This document shows positions 42,892-52,743 of a DNA stretch of 64,000 nt, in pieces. Position numbers and translations under genes: made by a program. The stretch spans positions 124,001 through 188,000 of the forward strand of contig NZ_FNPZ01000002.1 of the NCBI RefSeq assembly GCF_900107435.1. Reading direction: 5' to 3'. This DNA comes from Herbiconiux ginsengi. Lineage in GTDB: Bacteria; Actinomycetota; Actinomycetes; Actinomycetales; Microbacteriaceae. How positions within the stretch are numbered: position 1 is the first letter of the stretch; each line of letters begins with the position of its first letter. Below the pieces are notes generated by a model. The model was not told where the DNA came from. It did no database searches and was given only the letters and a program-made list of their open reading frames with translations.

Positions 42892-43302
42892 TCAGCGTTT
42901 GACGAGCACCGTGCCCGCGAAGACGTCGTGGAGGCCCCGCTGATCGGAATCCCAGATGACCGCCGGGATGACCAGCATGAGCAGGAGCGTGCGCACGATC
43001 GGTCGCCACCAGCCCGCGTAGCTCCCGTCGAGCCGCACCACCCGCATCCCGAGGAGCAGATGCCCGAGCCCGCCGCCCAGCGTGATCATGAGCACGACCT
43101 GCTCGATGAAGAAGATGATGCTCGACGCGAAGGGATTCTCGAAGAAGAACGCGAAGTAGATCACGTAGCAGAAGGCGAAGTCGATCAGGAGGGCCGCGAT
43201 CCTGCGGCCGGAGCGAGCGATCGAACCGTGCCCCTCCCGGTTCAGGCCGAGACGTTCTCCTGGCCACTCGCTCGGAGCAGCACCTCCCGAGACGCTTGCC
43301 AC
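42892..43302 (-). CDS. RDD family membrane protein
   Basis: 136 residues from a GTG start. Two or three hydrophobic helices are visible (AALLIDFAFCYVIYFAFFF; SIIFFIEQVVLMITLGGGLG) plus RDD motifs including IARSGRRIAALLID and the C-terminal GLHDVFAGTVLVKR. It follows the DUF4191 gene by 7 bp in the same direction; this pair beside glnA is conserved in actinobacteria. The RDD family has unknown or transport-related roles. The start codon is chosen from its position after the upstream stop. Confidence 0.82.
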   Translation of the reverse strand: MASVSGGAAPSEWPGERLGLNREGHGSIARSGRRIAALLIDFAFCYVIYFAFFFENPFASSIIFFIEQVVLMITLGGGLGHLLLGMRVVRLDGSYAGWWRPIVRTLLLMLVIPAVIWDSDQRGLHDVFAGTVLVKR

Positions 43303-43309
43303 CCCGGTC

Positions 43310-44023
43310 TCAGCGGCCGCGCTGCGGACGCATCCGCATCGGGTCGATGCCCTTGGGGATGGGCAACGGAGACGACGACAGCGACGTGAGCCGGTTGGAG
43401 ACGGCCATGACCTCGGGCTTGGTGAGGTTCGGCTTGATGCGCGCCATCTTGGCGGCGACACGGTGCAGAGGCACCGCATCCGGATCCGGGCCGACCGAGA
43501 GGAAGGTCACGGGCACGTTCGGGAGGATGCGGAGCACCTTGCGACGCTCCTCCTCGAGCATCTTGTTGGTGCGGGAGCGGGGTCCTTCGCTGATCAGCAC
43601 GACGCCGCCACGGCCGACGGCACGGTAGACCGCATCCTGCGTCTTCCCGTTGACGGCCACGGGCATCTCGCTGCCGCGCCAGCTGCGCTTCAGCGAACTG
43701 CGCAGAACGGCGCCCACAGCGCCGGGCTGCCCTTCGATCTGCTTGTAGGCGGCGCGCTCGGCGCGGCGGCCGAGGATGATGAGAGCGGCCAGCAGACCGC
43801 CGAGAACGCCCGCGAGAATCCACATCACCATGGCGAACACGTTGTCGCGCGAGAAGATCAGGGCCAGAGCCACACCCACGAGCACGGGCACGCCGAAACC
43901 GAGGGCCATCAGCCACACGGCGTTCTTGTCGTAGCGGCGGGTCATCGTGAAGACCTGCCACATCTGTTTGATGCGGCCCGGCTCTTTCGGGGCTTTCGGT
44001 GTTGCGTCGGTCTTGCGTGCCAT
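43310..44023 (-). CDS. DUF4191 membrane protein
   Basis: 237 residues. A charged N-terminus (RIKQMWQVFTMTRRYDKNAVW) is followed by two hydrophobic helices near residues 37-57 and 65-85. A cytoplasmic domain follows with GRGGVVLISEGPRSRTNKML and ILPNVPVTFLSVGPDPDAVPL. This is the conserved actinobacterial DUF4191 family, usually next to lipoyl synthase/lipB or glnA; function unknown. Divergent from the pseudokinase gene. Confidence 0.9.
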   Translation of the reverse strand: MARKTDATPKAPKEPGRIKQMWQVFTMTRRYDKNAVWLMALGFGVPVLVGVALALIFSRDNVFAMVMWILAGVLGGLLAALIILGRRAERAAYKQIEGQPGAVGAVLRSSLKRSWRGSEMPVAVNGKTQDAVYRAVGRGGVVLISEGPRSRTNKMLEEERRKVLRILPNVPVTFLSVGPDPDAVPLHRVAAKMARIKPNLTKPEVMAVSNRLTSLSSSPLPIPKGIDPMRMRPQRGR

Positions 44024-44161
44024 GCCTCCAAGGATACTTCGTCGAACCGACGGCGGAAGCCACGATCCGAGCAGTCCTCCACAAGCGAACGGATGCGCGG
44101 ATCCGTCCCCAGATCGCGGCGACGAGGTGCGCGGAGGAGAATTGGAAAGGATGCTCGGGGC

Positions 44162-45613
44162 ATGACATTAGGCACGTCTCCGCCCGCTCTTTCCGCCCTC
44201 GGTCCTGCGGTCGCCGGGTATCGGCTGCACGAGCTGATCGGCGTCGGAGAGTCCGCGAACGTCTATGCCGGCGTGCTCGATGTGGGCGATGGCGGCGCGG
44301 ATGTCGCCGGGAGCGATCCGGTGGCGGTGAAGCTCTGCCTGACGTCGGGAGCCGACCCCGTCGCCGGAGAATTCGGGCGGGAGACGGAGTGCCGCGTGCT
44401 GGCGCTGCGCCCCATCGCTGCGATGCCGCGGCTGCTCGATCTCGGCACCACGGAACGCGGTGAGTTGGTGATGGTGATGACCCTGTGCCGAGGCCGCCCG
44501 GGGTCTTCGCCGGTGCCGCGCGCCGGCCGGCCGGCGGTGGACCCGGGCGAACTGTCCCGCCTGGTCGACGAACTGCACGAGGCGGGTGTCGCGCATGGCG
44601 GGCTGGATGCGGACGCGGTGCTCGTGGGCGACGACGGCGACCATTCCCTCGTGGGGTTCCGGTCGGCGCGATTCGCGGGGGAGGCCGGGTTCGACGCGCT
44701 CGTGGGCGACGACCTCCGCGCCGTCGCCGTGTTCACGCGTGGGCGGGGCATCGTGGCCTTCTCACGCCGGTCGTGGACTGGTGGGGAAGTCGAGTTGCGA
44801 GATCCGGTGGTGACGCCGCGGGCGGGCAGGCAGGATTCGCCCGGAGAAGGGTCCGCTTCGCACGACAGTGGATCGTCGACCTCCGGCCTCGACGAAGCCT
44901 GGCGGTGGACCGACGGTGCGGTGGAGGAGCCCGGCCACGAGCTCGCCTTCCTCGAGACGGTGGAGCCCGCGGTGCTCGCCCTCCGCGAGAGCGCGGCCGC
45001 GCTGCGGGGCCTGGTACGACGTCGCTCGGCGGGGGCGATGGCTCCACGGCGGAGGCGAATCCTGGCCGCCGCCGGAGTGCTCGTGGTGGCCGCCGCCGTC
45101 GCCGGCTGCCTGCTCATCCCGGCGAACGGGCACGCCGCCGCAGAGGCGGGCGACGAGTCGTCGGCAGCGGAGTCGTCGGCCCGAGGAGAGGCGCCCGGGG
45201 TCACGGGCTCGCCGAGTGGCGTCACGCTCCAGGGCGAAGAGGCCGGCTCCGCAGGGCCACCGTCGGCCATCGAATCCGATGATCCGGTCCGCGCCGCGTC
45301 GGCGCTCCTCGATCGGCGACGGGAATGCCTGCGAACCGATGAGCCGCGATGTCTCGACGCTGTCGATCAGTGGAACGCGCCGGCTCTGCTCGCCGACCAG
45401 GAGATCGCGCGAGCGACCGCGCCATCCGACGACCCGCTCGCTTCGATCACGGGGGTCGAACTGGTCGAGCGGATCGGCGCCACCGCCCTGCTGCGCGGCA
45501 CGATCGAGGGCGCGAGCCCCCCGGAGACGACGAAGCCGGTCTCGCTCCTCGTGATGAGGGGCGAGACCGGCTGGAGGCTTCGGTCGTACCGCGTCGGGCG
45601 GGGGCCCGACTAG
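44162..45613 (+). CDS. Membrane pseudokinase-like protein
   Basis: 483 residues. The N-terminus resembles a Ser/Thr kinase N-lobe ([21 protein letters not shown], then PVAVKLC with the Lys, then a Glu-rich helix). The catalytic loop is degenerate: [15 protein letters not shown] replaces HRDLKPxN and there is no DFG, so it is probably not a kinase. A membrane helix at ~300-320 ([20 protein letters not shown]) leads to an extracellular tail of ~160 residues with paired cysteines ([19 protein letters not shown]). It may act as a signalling scaffold. Its 3' end overlaps sucB by 4 bp. Confidence 0.65.
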   Translation: MTLGTSPPALSALGPAVAGYRLHELIGVGESANVYAGVLDVGDGGADVAGSDPVAVKLCLTSGADPVAGEFGRETECRVLALRPIAAMPRLLDLGTTERGELVMVMTLCRGRPGSSPVPRAGRPAVDPGELSRLVDELHEAGVAHGGLDADAVLVGDDGDHSLVGFRSARFAGEAGFDALVGDDLRAVAVFTRGRGIVAFSRRSWTGGEVELRDPVVTPRAGRQDSPGEGSASHDSGSSTSGLDEAWRWTDGAVEEPGHELAFLETVEPAVLALRESAAALRGLVRRRSAGAMAPRRRRILAAAGVLVVAAAVAGCLLIPANGHAAAEAGDESSAAESSARGEAPGVTGSPSGVTLQGEEAGSAGPPSAIESDDPVRAASALLDRRRECLRTDEPRCLDAVDQWNAPALLADQEIARATAPSDDPLASITGVELVERIGATALLRGTIEGASPPETTKPVSLLVMRGETGWRLRSYRVGRGPD

Positions 45614-47070
45614 ATGCCGAGGTCGGCTTCGAACGATCCGTCTTCGAGGCGGCTCTTCACAGCCGTGAGGAAGCGTGCCGCGTCGGCGCCGTCGACGATC
45701 CGGTGGTCGTAGCTGAGCGCCAGGTACACGATGGACCGGATGGCGATGGCCTCGCCGCCGTCGACCTTCACCACGGCGGGCTGCTTCACCACGACGCCGG
45801 TGCCGAGGATCGCGACCTGCGGCAGGAACACCAGCGGGGTGTCGAAGAGCGCGCCCCGCGAACCGGTGTTGGTGAGCGTGAACGTGCCGCCGGCCAGCTC
45901 GTCGGGCTTCAGCTTGTTGTTGCGGGTGCGGTCGGCGAGATCGGCGATCTGCGTGGCGAATCCGGCGATGTCGAGGTCGCCCGCGTTCTTCACCACGGGG
46001 GTGAGGAGGCCGCGCTCGGTGTCGACCGCGATGCTGATGCCCTCGTGGTCGGGGTAGACGATGTTCTCGCCGTCGACCGTGGCGTTGATGATCGGGTACG
46101 CCTTCAGTGCCTCGGCGGCCGCGAGGGCGAAGAACGGCAGGAAGGAGAGCTTGGTGCCGGTCTTCTCGAAGAAGCGGCCCTTCACCTGGTCGCGGAACGC
46201 GGCCACCTTCGTGACGTCGACCTGCACCACCGTGGTGAGCTGCGCCGACGCCTGCATCGAGGCGACGGCTCGTTCGGCCACGACCTTGCGCAGTCGCGAC
46301 ATCGGCTGCGTCGTTCCACGCAGCGGCGAGATCTCGAGCGGAGCGCGCGTCGACGGAGCGGCGGAGGCGGCCGGAGCCGACACCGCGGCGAGCACATCTT
46401 CTTTGCGGATGCGGCCACCGACGCCCGAGCCGGAGACGGTCGCGAGGTCGATGCCACGGTCGTGTGCGAGCTTGCGCACGAGGGGGGTCACGTACCCGGC
46501 GTTGCCGGCGCCGGCAACGGGCGCCTCGGCAGCCGGAGCCGGGGCGGAGGGAGCCGGAGCAGCAGCGGGTGCGGGTGCCGCGGCCGGTGCGGCGGCGACC
46601 GGTGCGGGGGCCGCAGCGATCGGCTCGGGAGCAGCAGCAGGCGCTTCCTGCACCGGTGCGGGAGCCGCGGCCGGTGCAGGCTCGGCGGGTGCCGGCGCCT
46701 CGGTCGACGGCGTCACGACCTGAACCGGAGCCTCCTGCGCGGGGGCGATAGGCTGGGCAGCGGCGACGGGTTCCGGCGCGGGAGCCTCGGTGGCGGCCGG
46801 TGCCGGAGCCTCGGCTGCCGGGGCGGCGCCCGATCCGTCTCCGATCGTCACGAGAGCCGTTCCGACCTCGACCGTCTCGTCCTCCTGGACGAGAATGGCC
46901 TCGATCACGCCCGCGACGGGCGACGGGATCTCGGTGTCGACCTTGTCGGTCGAGACCTCGAGCAACGGCTCGTCGACCTCCACCCGGTCGCCGACGTTCT
47001 TGAGCCAGCGGGTGACCGTACCCTCCGTGACACTCTCACCGAGTGCGGGAAGGTTGACGGATTCGCTCAT
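45610..47070 (-). CDS. sucB: Dihydrolipoamide acyltransferase E2 (2-oxoglutarate dehydrogenase type)
   Basis: 486 residues. One lipoyl domain at ~1-78 with the lipoylated Lys in [14 protein letters not shown] long Ala/Pro linker (~80-190) follows. The E1/E3-binding domain is [20 protein letters not shown], and the catalytic core ends with [15 protein letters not shown] carrying His and Asp. It transfers acyl groups to CoA. It follows lpdA by 49 bp. In related actinobacteria this E2 also serves the pyruvate complex, which would fit the presence of aceE and no other E2 here. Confidence 0.93.
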   Translation of the reverse strand: MSESVNLPALGESVTEGTVTRWLKNVGDRVEVDEPLLEVSTDKVDTEIPSPVAGVIEAILVQEDETVEVGTALVTIGDGSGAAPAAEAPAPAATEAPAPEPVAAAQPIAPAQEAPVQVVTPSTEAPAPAEPAPAAAPAPVQEAPAAAPEPIAAAPAPVAAAPAAAPAPAAAPAPSAPAPAAEAPVAGAGNAGYVTPLVRKLAHDRGIDLATVSGSGVGGRIRKEDVLAAVSAPAASAAPSTRAPLEISPLRGTTQPMSRLRKVVAERAVASMQASAQLTTVVQVDVTKVAAFRDQVKGRFFEKTGTKLSFLPFFALAAAEALKAYPIINATVDGENIVYPDHEGISIAVDTERGLLTPVVKNAGDLDIAGFATQIADLADRTRNNKLKPDELAGGTFTLTNTGSRGALFDTPLVFLPQVAILGTGVVVKQPAVVKVDGGEAIAIRSIVYLALSYDHRIVDGADAARFLTAVKSRLEDGSFEADLGI

Positions 47071-47119
47071 GACCTTGTCTCCTTATGGAACCGTTCGTTG
47101 ATACGCCGTGTTGGCAGGA

Positions 47120-48493
47120 CTAGATGGCGTGCAGGGGCTTGCCGGCCAGCGCGAGGTGCGCCTCGCCGAGCGCCTCGTTCTGGGTGGGGTGCGCGTGGAT
47201 GAGCGACGCCACGTCTTCGGGGTAGGCCTCCCAGTTCACGATGAGCTGGCCCTCGCCGATCAGCTCGCCCACGCGGGCGCCGATCATATGGATGCCGATG
47301 ACCGGCCCGTCGTTGACGCGCACGACCTTCACCGAACCCGTGGTGCCGATGATGTGGCTCTTGCCGTTGCCCGCCAGGTTGTAGTCGTAGGCCGAGATCT
47401 TGTCGGCGCCGTACTTCTCGGCCGCCTTCGCCTCGGTGAGCCCGACCGACGCGACCTCGGGGTCGGAGTAGGTGACCTTCGGGATGTTGACATCTTCGAC
47501 GATCTGGGGGTTGAGTCCCGCGATCTCCTCGGCCACGAAGATGCCCTGCTGGAAGCCGCGGTGCGCGAGCTGCAGGCCGGGAACGATGTCGCCCACGGCG
47601 TAGACGCCGGGAACGCTGGTCTCGAGGCGGTCGTTGGTGATGACGAATCCGCGGTCGATGGTGACACCGGCCTCTTCGAAGCCGAGGCCCTGGGTGGCCG
47701 GGCCGCGGCCGACGGCCACGAGCAGCAGCTCGCCGTCGAAGGTCTTGCCGTCTTCGAGCGAGACCACGACGCCGTTCTCGTTCTGGGTGACGCCCGAGAA
47801 CCGGACGCCGAGGTTGAAGTTGATGCCGCGCTTGCGGAACGCGCGCTCGAACTGCTTCGAGATGGCCTCGTCTTCGTTCGGCACCAGGTGGGGGAGCGCC
47901 TCGACGATGGTGACGTCGGCTCCGAACGACTTCCAGACACTGGCGAATTCGACGCCGATCACGCCGCCGCCGAGGATGACGACCTTCTGCGGAACGTAGT
48001 CGAGCGTGAGTGCCTGCTCCGAGGTGATGACCCGTCCGCCGATCTCGAGACTGGGGAGGGTGCGCGAGTAGGAGCCCGTGGCCAGCACGATCTTCTTGCC
48101 GACGATCGTGTCGTCACCGACCTGCACGGTGGTGGGGGAGGTGAGGCGGCCGGTGCCGGCGATGGTGGTGATGCCGCGGGCCTTCACGAGGCCCTCGAGG
48201 CCCTTGAACTTGCTGGAGACGATGCCCTCGCGGTAGGCGGTGACCGCCGCGATGTCGATGCCGCCGAAGGTGGTGTTGACGCCGTACTTGGCCGACTCGC
48301 GCGACACGTCGGCGACCTCGGCCGAGTGCAGGAGCGCTTTGGTGGGGATGCAGCCACGGTGGAGACAGGTGCCGCCGACTTTGTCCTTCTCGATCATCGC
48401 GACCGAGAATCCCAGCTGGCTGGCCCGCAAGGCGGCCGCATAGCCACCGCTGCCGCCGCCGAGAACCACAATGTCAAAATTCTGTTCCGACAC
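47120..48493 (-). CDS. lpdA: Dihydrolipoyl dehydrogenase E3
   Basis: 457 residues from a GTG with GGGAG seven bases upstream. FAD motif VVLGGGSGGYAAA, redox pair GGTCLHRGCIPTK, NAD motif VILGGGVIGVEFAS and the C-terminal HAHPTQNEA with the catalytic His-Glu. It reoxidises the E2 lipoyl arm. First gene of the lpdA-sucB unit; pepA lies 89 bp upstream in the same direction. Confidence 0.95.
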   Translation of the reverse strand: MSEQNFDIVVLGGGSGGYAAALRASQLGFSVAMIEKDKVGGTCLHRGCIPTKALLHSAEVADVSRESAKYGVNTTFGGIDIAAVTAYREGIVSSKFKGLEGLVKARGITTIAGTGRLTSPTTVQVGDDTIVGKKIVLATGSYSRTLPSLEIGGRVITSEQALTLDYVPQKVVILGGGVIGVEFASVWKSFGADVTIVEALPHLVPNEDEAISKQFERAFRKRGINFNLGVRFSGVTQNENGVVVSLEDGKTFDGELLLVAVGRGPATQGLGFEEAGVTIDRGFVITNDRLETSVPGVYAVGDIVPGLQLAHRGFQQGIFVAEEIAGLNPQIVEDVNIPKVTYSDPEVASVGLTEAKAAEKYGADKISAYDYNLAGNGKSHIIGTTGSVKVVRVNDGPVIGIHMIGARVGELIGEGQLIVNWEAYPEDVASLIHAHPTQNEALGEAHLALAGKPLHAI

Positions 48494-48582
48494 CAAGCAA
48501 CTCCCTCGTGCATCAGGATTCCGCCTCGCATCGTTCCGATGCTGACGGAGATGGGCGAGATTTTTTCGCCCATACGACCTTA

Positions 48583-50136
48583 CTACGCGCGGGAGGACCG
48601 CTCGGCAAATCGGAGCAGGGTGCGCACGGTCACGCCGGTCGGTCCCTTTCCGGTGAAGCCGTAGCCCGCATCCTTGTTCTGCGCGGCGCCGGCGATGTCC
48701 AGGTGAACCCACGGGATGCGTTCGCCTTCGTCGTCCTTGCCGACGAACTCCTGCAGGAAGACGCCGGCCACGAGCATCCCGCCCGCCGTGTTGCCGGGCT
48801 TGACGTTCGCGATGTCGGCGATGTCGGAGGCGAGCAGAGGACGGAGCTCGGCCGGCAGCGGCATGTGCCAGAGCGTCTCGCCCACCTCGCGCGCGGCCCC
48901 GAGCACCTCGGCCACCAGCGCCTCGTCGCCCATCGTGGCCACATAACGGTTGCCGAGGGCCACCACTGCGGCGCCGGTGAGGGTGGCGACGTCGATGATG
49001 GCGTCGGGCTTCTCCTCGCTCGCCGCGACCAGGCCGTCGGCCAGCACGAGCCGGCCCTCGGCATCCGTGTTCAGCACTTCGACGGTGCGTCCGCCGCGGA
49101 TGGTGAGCACGTCACCCGGACGGATGGCGTCGCCCGACGGCATGTTCTCGGCGAGGCACAGCCACGCGGTGAGGTGGACGGGCAGCTCGAGTTCGGCGGC
49201 GGCGAGCACCGTGGCGAGCACGGTCGCCGACCCGGCCATGTCGTACTTCATACCGATCATCGAGACCGGCGGCTTCAGGGAGAGCCCGCCCGTGTCGAAG
49301 GTGATGCCCTTGCCCACCAGAGCGACGTGACGCGTCGCGCCGGCGGGGGAGTAGTCGACCCGCACCAGGCGAGGCGGCCGGGCGGAGCCCTGCCCGACTC
49401 CGGCGATGCCGCCGAAGCCCTCGGCGACGAGCTCCTGCTCGTTCCAGACCTTCACGGTGAAGGGCCGTCCCTCCGCGAGCCGCTGCACGCGCTCGGCGTA
49501 GTTCGAGGGGTAGAGATCGAGGGCGGGGATGTTCACGAGGTCGCGCACCAGTGTCACGGCGTCGACGGATGCGCGTGCCCGGCGGAGCGCGCGGGCGTCG
49601 GCCTCGGCGTCGCCCGCGCCGATCACCGCGATCTCACGGGGCTCGCCCGAGCCGGAAGCGGAGCGGGTGCCGGAACCGGCCTCTGCGCCCGGCGTCGCGG
49701 CTGCGGCATCCTCGCGCCCCGCCCCCCGGTAGTCGCTGTAGTCGTACGCTCCGAGTCCGGCGCCTTCGAGCACTGCTTCGAGTTCGGTGGCCGAGGTGAC
49801 CCCGAAGTCGAGCACGAGTCGCTCGCGCCCACCGAGCCGGCGAGCGGCGACGCCGGCGGCGTAGCGGAGCTCGTCGGCGCCCGCCGTCGCGGTGCCCAGA
49901 CCGACGACCGCGATGCTCGCCGCAGTCGCACCGGCCGGTGCCGGAAGCCGCACCAGCTCGTCCTTCTTGCCCGTGAATCCGACGGCGCGCAGCGATTCTG
50001 CGAGCCCGTCGAGAACGTCGCCGCGCACCGCGGCCGTCTCCGCGCCGCGTTCGCCGCTCACGGATGCGGCGACGACGAGGAGATCGGTGGTGAGGGGCTC
50101 GGCGGTGAAGAGGAGGGAGACGGTCGCGGAGGTCAT
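48583..50136 (-). CDS. pepA: Leucyl aminopeptidase, M17
   Basis: 517 residues. The catalytic C-terminal domain shows LVGKGITFDTGGLSLKP, GMKYDMAGSATV and the family signature NTDAEGRLVLADGL, which supply the Lys, Asp and Glu ligands of the two-metal centre and the catalytic Arg. The N-terminal domain is more variable and Ala-rich. It releases N-terminal residues from peptides. Divergent from the PAC2 gene. Nothing unusual. Confidence 0.94.
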   Translation of the reverse strand: MTSATVSLLFTAEPLTTDLLVVAASVSGERGAETAAVRGDVLDGLAESLRAVGFTGKKDELVRLPAPAGATAASIAVVGLGTATAGADELRYAAGVAARRLGGRERLVLDFGVTSATELEAVLEGAGLGAYDYSDYRGAGREDAAAATPGAEAGSGTRSASGSGEPREIAVIGAGDAEADARALRRARASVDAVTLVRDLVNIPALDLYPSNYAERVQRLAEGRPFTVKVWNEQELVAEGFGGIAGVGQGSARPPRLVRVDYSPAGATRHVALVGKGITFDTGGLSLKPPVSMIGMKYDMAGSATVLATVLAAAELELPVHLTAWLCLAENMPSGDAIRPGDVLTIRGGRTVEVLNTDAEGRLVLADGLVAASEEKPDAIIDVATLTGAAVVALGNRYVATMGDEALVAEVLGAAREVGETLWHMPLPAELRPLLASDIADIANVKPGNTAGGMLVAGVFLQEFVGKDDEGERIPWVHLDIAGAAQNKDAGYGFTGKGPTGVTVRTLLRFAERSSRA

Positions 50137-50256
50137 TCGGCCATGTTAGGGCGACCGGACGATTCCGGCCCGAAGCCCGCCTATTCCCGATCCGTGTTCG
50201 CTCTCGGCATGCCAGGGGAGCCGGACGGTTCGAGGGCACCGGTTTAGAGTTGATGC

Positions 50257-51189
50257 ATGGAACAACCGAGCGGACTCTATGAAGTCGTGGCCGACGCCGG
50301 TCTCGTTCCCGACGGGCTGAACCTCGTCGCGGCTCTCACCGGATTCACGGATGCGGGCGGCGCGGTCGCCCAGCTGGGCGAGTACCTGCTCGACAACCTC
50401 GACAACACCGTGGTGGCCGAGTTCGACGCCGACACCCTGCTCGATTACCGCGCCCGCCGGCCCATCATCACCTTCGATCAGGATCATCTGAGCGATTACG
50501 AGCCGCAGAGCCTGCGCCTCTACCTGATGAGCGACGAGCTGGGGCAGCGCTTCCTCTTTCTCAACGGCTTCGAGCCCGACTTCCAGTGGGAGCGGTTCAG
50601 CGCGGCCGTGATCGAGCTGGTGCAGCGTTTCCACGTGAAGACCACCACCTGGGTGCACGCCATCCCGATGCCCGTTCCGCACACGCGGCCGATCAGCGTC
50701 ACCGTCAGCGGCAACCGCATCGAGCTGATCGATGCCATGTCGGTCTGGCGCCCGAGCACACAGGCGCCCGCCAACGCCCTGCACCTGGTGGAATACCGCC
50801 TGCAGGAACTCGGGCATCCGATCGCCGGATTCGTGCTGCTGGTGCCGCACTACCTCGCCGACACCGAGTTCCCGAGCACGGCCCTGGTCGCGCTGGAGAG
50901 CATCAGCTCCGCCACCGGACTCATCTTCCCGACGGATCGGCTCCGTGAGGAGGGCCGGGTGTTCATCGGCAAGATCGACGAGCAGGTGGAGTCGAACGCC
51001 GAGCTGGGTCGTCTCGTGCACACGCTCGAAGAGCGGCACGACACCTATATGGAAGGCAACGGCCTCCGTTCTCCGCTCACCGACATCGACGGTGAACTGC
51101 CCTCGGCCGACGAGATCGCCGACGAACTGGAACGCTTCCTCGCGGGCAACCGCCCGGGTGACGACCCGACCGACGGTCGGCCGCGCTGA
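50257..51189 (+). CDS. PAC2 family protein
   Basis: 310 residues. The PAC2 (proteasome assembly chaperone-like) signatures are seen: LNLVAALTGFTDAGGAVAQL, YRARRPIITFD and GFEPDFQWERF. The family is related to archaeal and eukaryal proteasome chaperones; its role in actinobacteria is not settled, and some members act near the proteasome. No proteasome gene is in the window. The MFS transporter follows 36 bp later in the same direction. Confidence 0.9.
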   Translation: MEQPSGLYEVVADAGLVPDGLNLVAALTGFTDAGGAVAQLGEYLLDNLDNTVVAEFDADTLLDYRARRPIITFDQDHLSDYEPQSLRLYLMSDELGQRFLFLNGFEPDFQWERFSAAVIELVQRFHVKTTTWVHAIPMPVPHTRPISVTVSGNRIELIDAMSVWRPSTQAPANALHLVEYRLQELGHPIAGFVLLVPHYLADTEFPSTALVALESISSATGLIFPTDRLREEGRVFIGKIDEQVESNAELGRLVHTLEERHDTYMEGNGLRSPLTDIDGELPSADEIADELERFLAGNRPGDDPTDGRPR

Positions 51190-51225
51190 TCGAAGGCCCC
51201 GCCGGGCGCGAGTAAGCTGACGGCA

Positions 51226-52542
51226 GTGAACTCCCGTCGCTCCTGGCTCGTCTTCGCCGTCGGCGTGTTCGCCTACATGGCGGCGGTGCTGCAGCGCACC
51301 ACGCTGGGCGTGGCGGGCGTCGACGCGGCCGATCGCTTCGACACGACGGCGGCGCTGCTCTCCAGCCTCGCCGTGGTGCAGCTGATCGTCTACGCGGCAC
51401 TGCAGATCCCGATCGGGCTCCTCATCGACCGGGTCGGGCCGAAGCTGCTGATCTGCACCGGCAGCGCGGTGATGGTGGTCGGCCAGACGATCCTCGCGTT
51501 CGCACCCGACATCTCCATCGCGATCATCGCCCGCATCCTGGTGGGGGCGGGTGACGCGGCCGTGTTCATCTCGCTCATCCGGTTGATCAACTCCTGGTTC
51601 CAGGGGCGACTGGTGCCGCAGCTGTCGCAATGGACGGGAAACGTCGGCGCGATCGGCCAGATCCTCTCGGCGCTGCCCTTCGCCTGGATCCTGCACCAGG
51701 CGGGGTGGTCGGTCGCGTTCTCGGCGGCGGCGTCGGTCTCTTTCGTGGGCTTCGTGCTCGGCGTCGTGCTGCTGGCGAACCGGCCGGCGCACGTACCGGA
51801 ACCCCCGCGCGCGGCGTCGGTGAAAGAAGCGCTGCAGGGGCTCGCCCAGACCATCCGTCGCCCCGGAACGCAGCTCGGGTTCTGGTCGCACTACACCACG
51901 CAGTCCTCCGGAACCGTGTTCGCCCTGTTCTGGGGATTCCCGTTCATGGTGTCGGCGCTCGGCTTCGACCCGGGGTTCGCCTCGTTCCTGCTCGTGCTGA
52001 TCGTGCTCTCCGGTTTGATCGCCGGGCCGGTGCTCGGCATCCTGACCGCCCGTTTCCCGCTGCGCCGCTCGAACCTGGTGCTCGGGATCACCGCCATCCT
52101 GGGTCTCGTCTGGGCGGTGCTGCTGCTCTGGCCGGGCGTGCCGCCGACCTGGCTCGTGATCGTGCTGGTCGTGGCGATGGGCATCGGCGGTCCGGGATCG
52201 CTCATCGGCTTCGACTTCGCGCGCTCCTTCAACCCGATCCGCTCACTCGGATCGGCCAACGGCATCGTGAACGTCGGCGGGTTCACCGCGAGCTTCGTGA
52301 CCATGTTCCTGATCGGTGTGCTGCTCGACCTGCAATTCGACACCGGAGTCAGTTCGAGCCTCTACGATCTCGACGCATTCCGGCGTGCATTCACCGTTCA
52401 ATACCTCGTGATCGGCTTCGGTGTCGTCATGTTCGTGCGCGCCAGGCGCCGCACCCGGCGCAAGCTCGAGGAGGACGAGGGAATATCCGTGGGCCCCATC
52501 TGGGTTGCACTGTACAGAGCATGGAGGCGCCGGGGGGCCTGA
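51226..52542 (+). CDS. MFS transporter
   Basis: 438 residues from a GTG start. About twelve hydrophobic helices are visible, with a cytoplasmic loop between helices 6 and 7 (NRPAHVPEPPRAASVKEAL). The loop 2-3 motif is GLLIDRVGPKLL, the MFS signature. The substrate cannot be told. A basic tail (ARRRTRRKLEEDEG) follows the last helix. It sits upstream of sigA with a 201-bp gap. Confidence 0.88.
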   Translation: MNSRRSWLVFAVGVFAYMAAVLQRTTLGVAGVDAADRFDTTAALLSSLAVVQLIVYAALQIPIGLLIDRVGPKLLICTGSAVMVVGQTILAFAPDISIAIIARILVGAGDAAVFISLIRLINSWFQGRLVPQLSQWTGNVGAIGQILSALPFAWILHQAGWSVAFSAAASVSFVGFVLGVVLLANRPAHVPEPPRAASVKEALQGLAQTIRRPGTQLGFWSHYTTQSSGTVFALFWGFPFMVSALGFDPGFASFLLVLIVLSGLIAGPVLGILTARFPLRRSNLVLGITAILGLVWAVLLLWPGVPPTWLVIVLVVAMGIGGPGSLIGFDFARSFNPIRSLGSANGIVNVGGFTASFVTMFLIGVLLDLQFDTGVSSSLYDLDAFRRAFTVQYLVIGFGVVMFVRARRRTRRKLEEDEGISVGPIWVALYRAWRRRGA

Positions 52543-52743
52543 CGGCGTTCTGACCGGTCATTCCATGCAATAATTGATAATCAAGACCCGTTCTTGTGCA
52601 CGGATGCAGCATCTCTTTTCGGCTGCGAAAACCCGGCACTTGACATGGGTCTTAGTAATGTCCAAAAACATCTTCACGTGACGGGAATCTTGCCCGGGAC
52701 CTTGCACCTCCCACCCCGGTCGCGTGGCATGAAAGGTGAAGTA

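Noticed and set aside
52638-52680. TTGACA as the sigA promoter
   Set aside because: TTGACA is present but no -10 hexamer occurs 16-18 bp downstream, so the promoter was not annotated.
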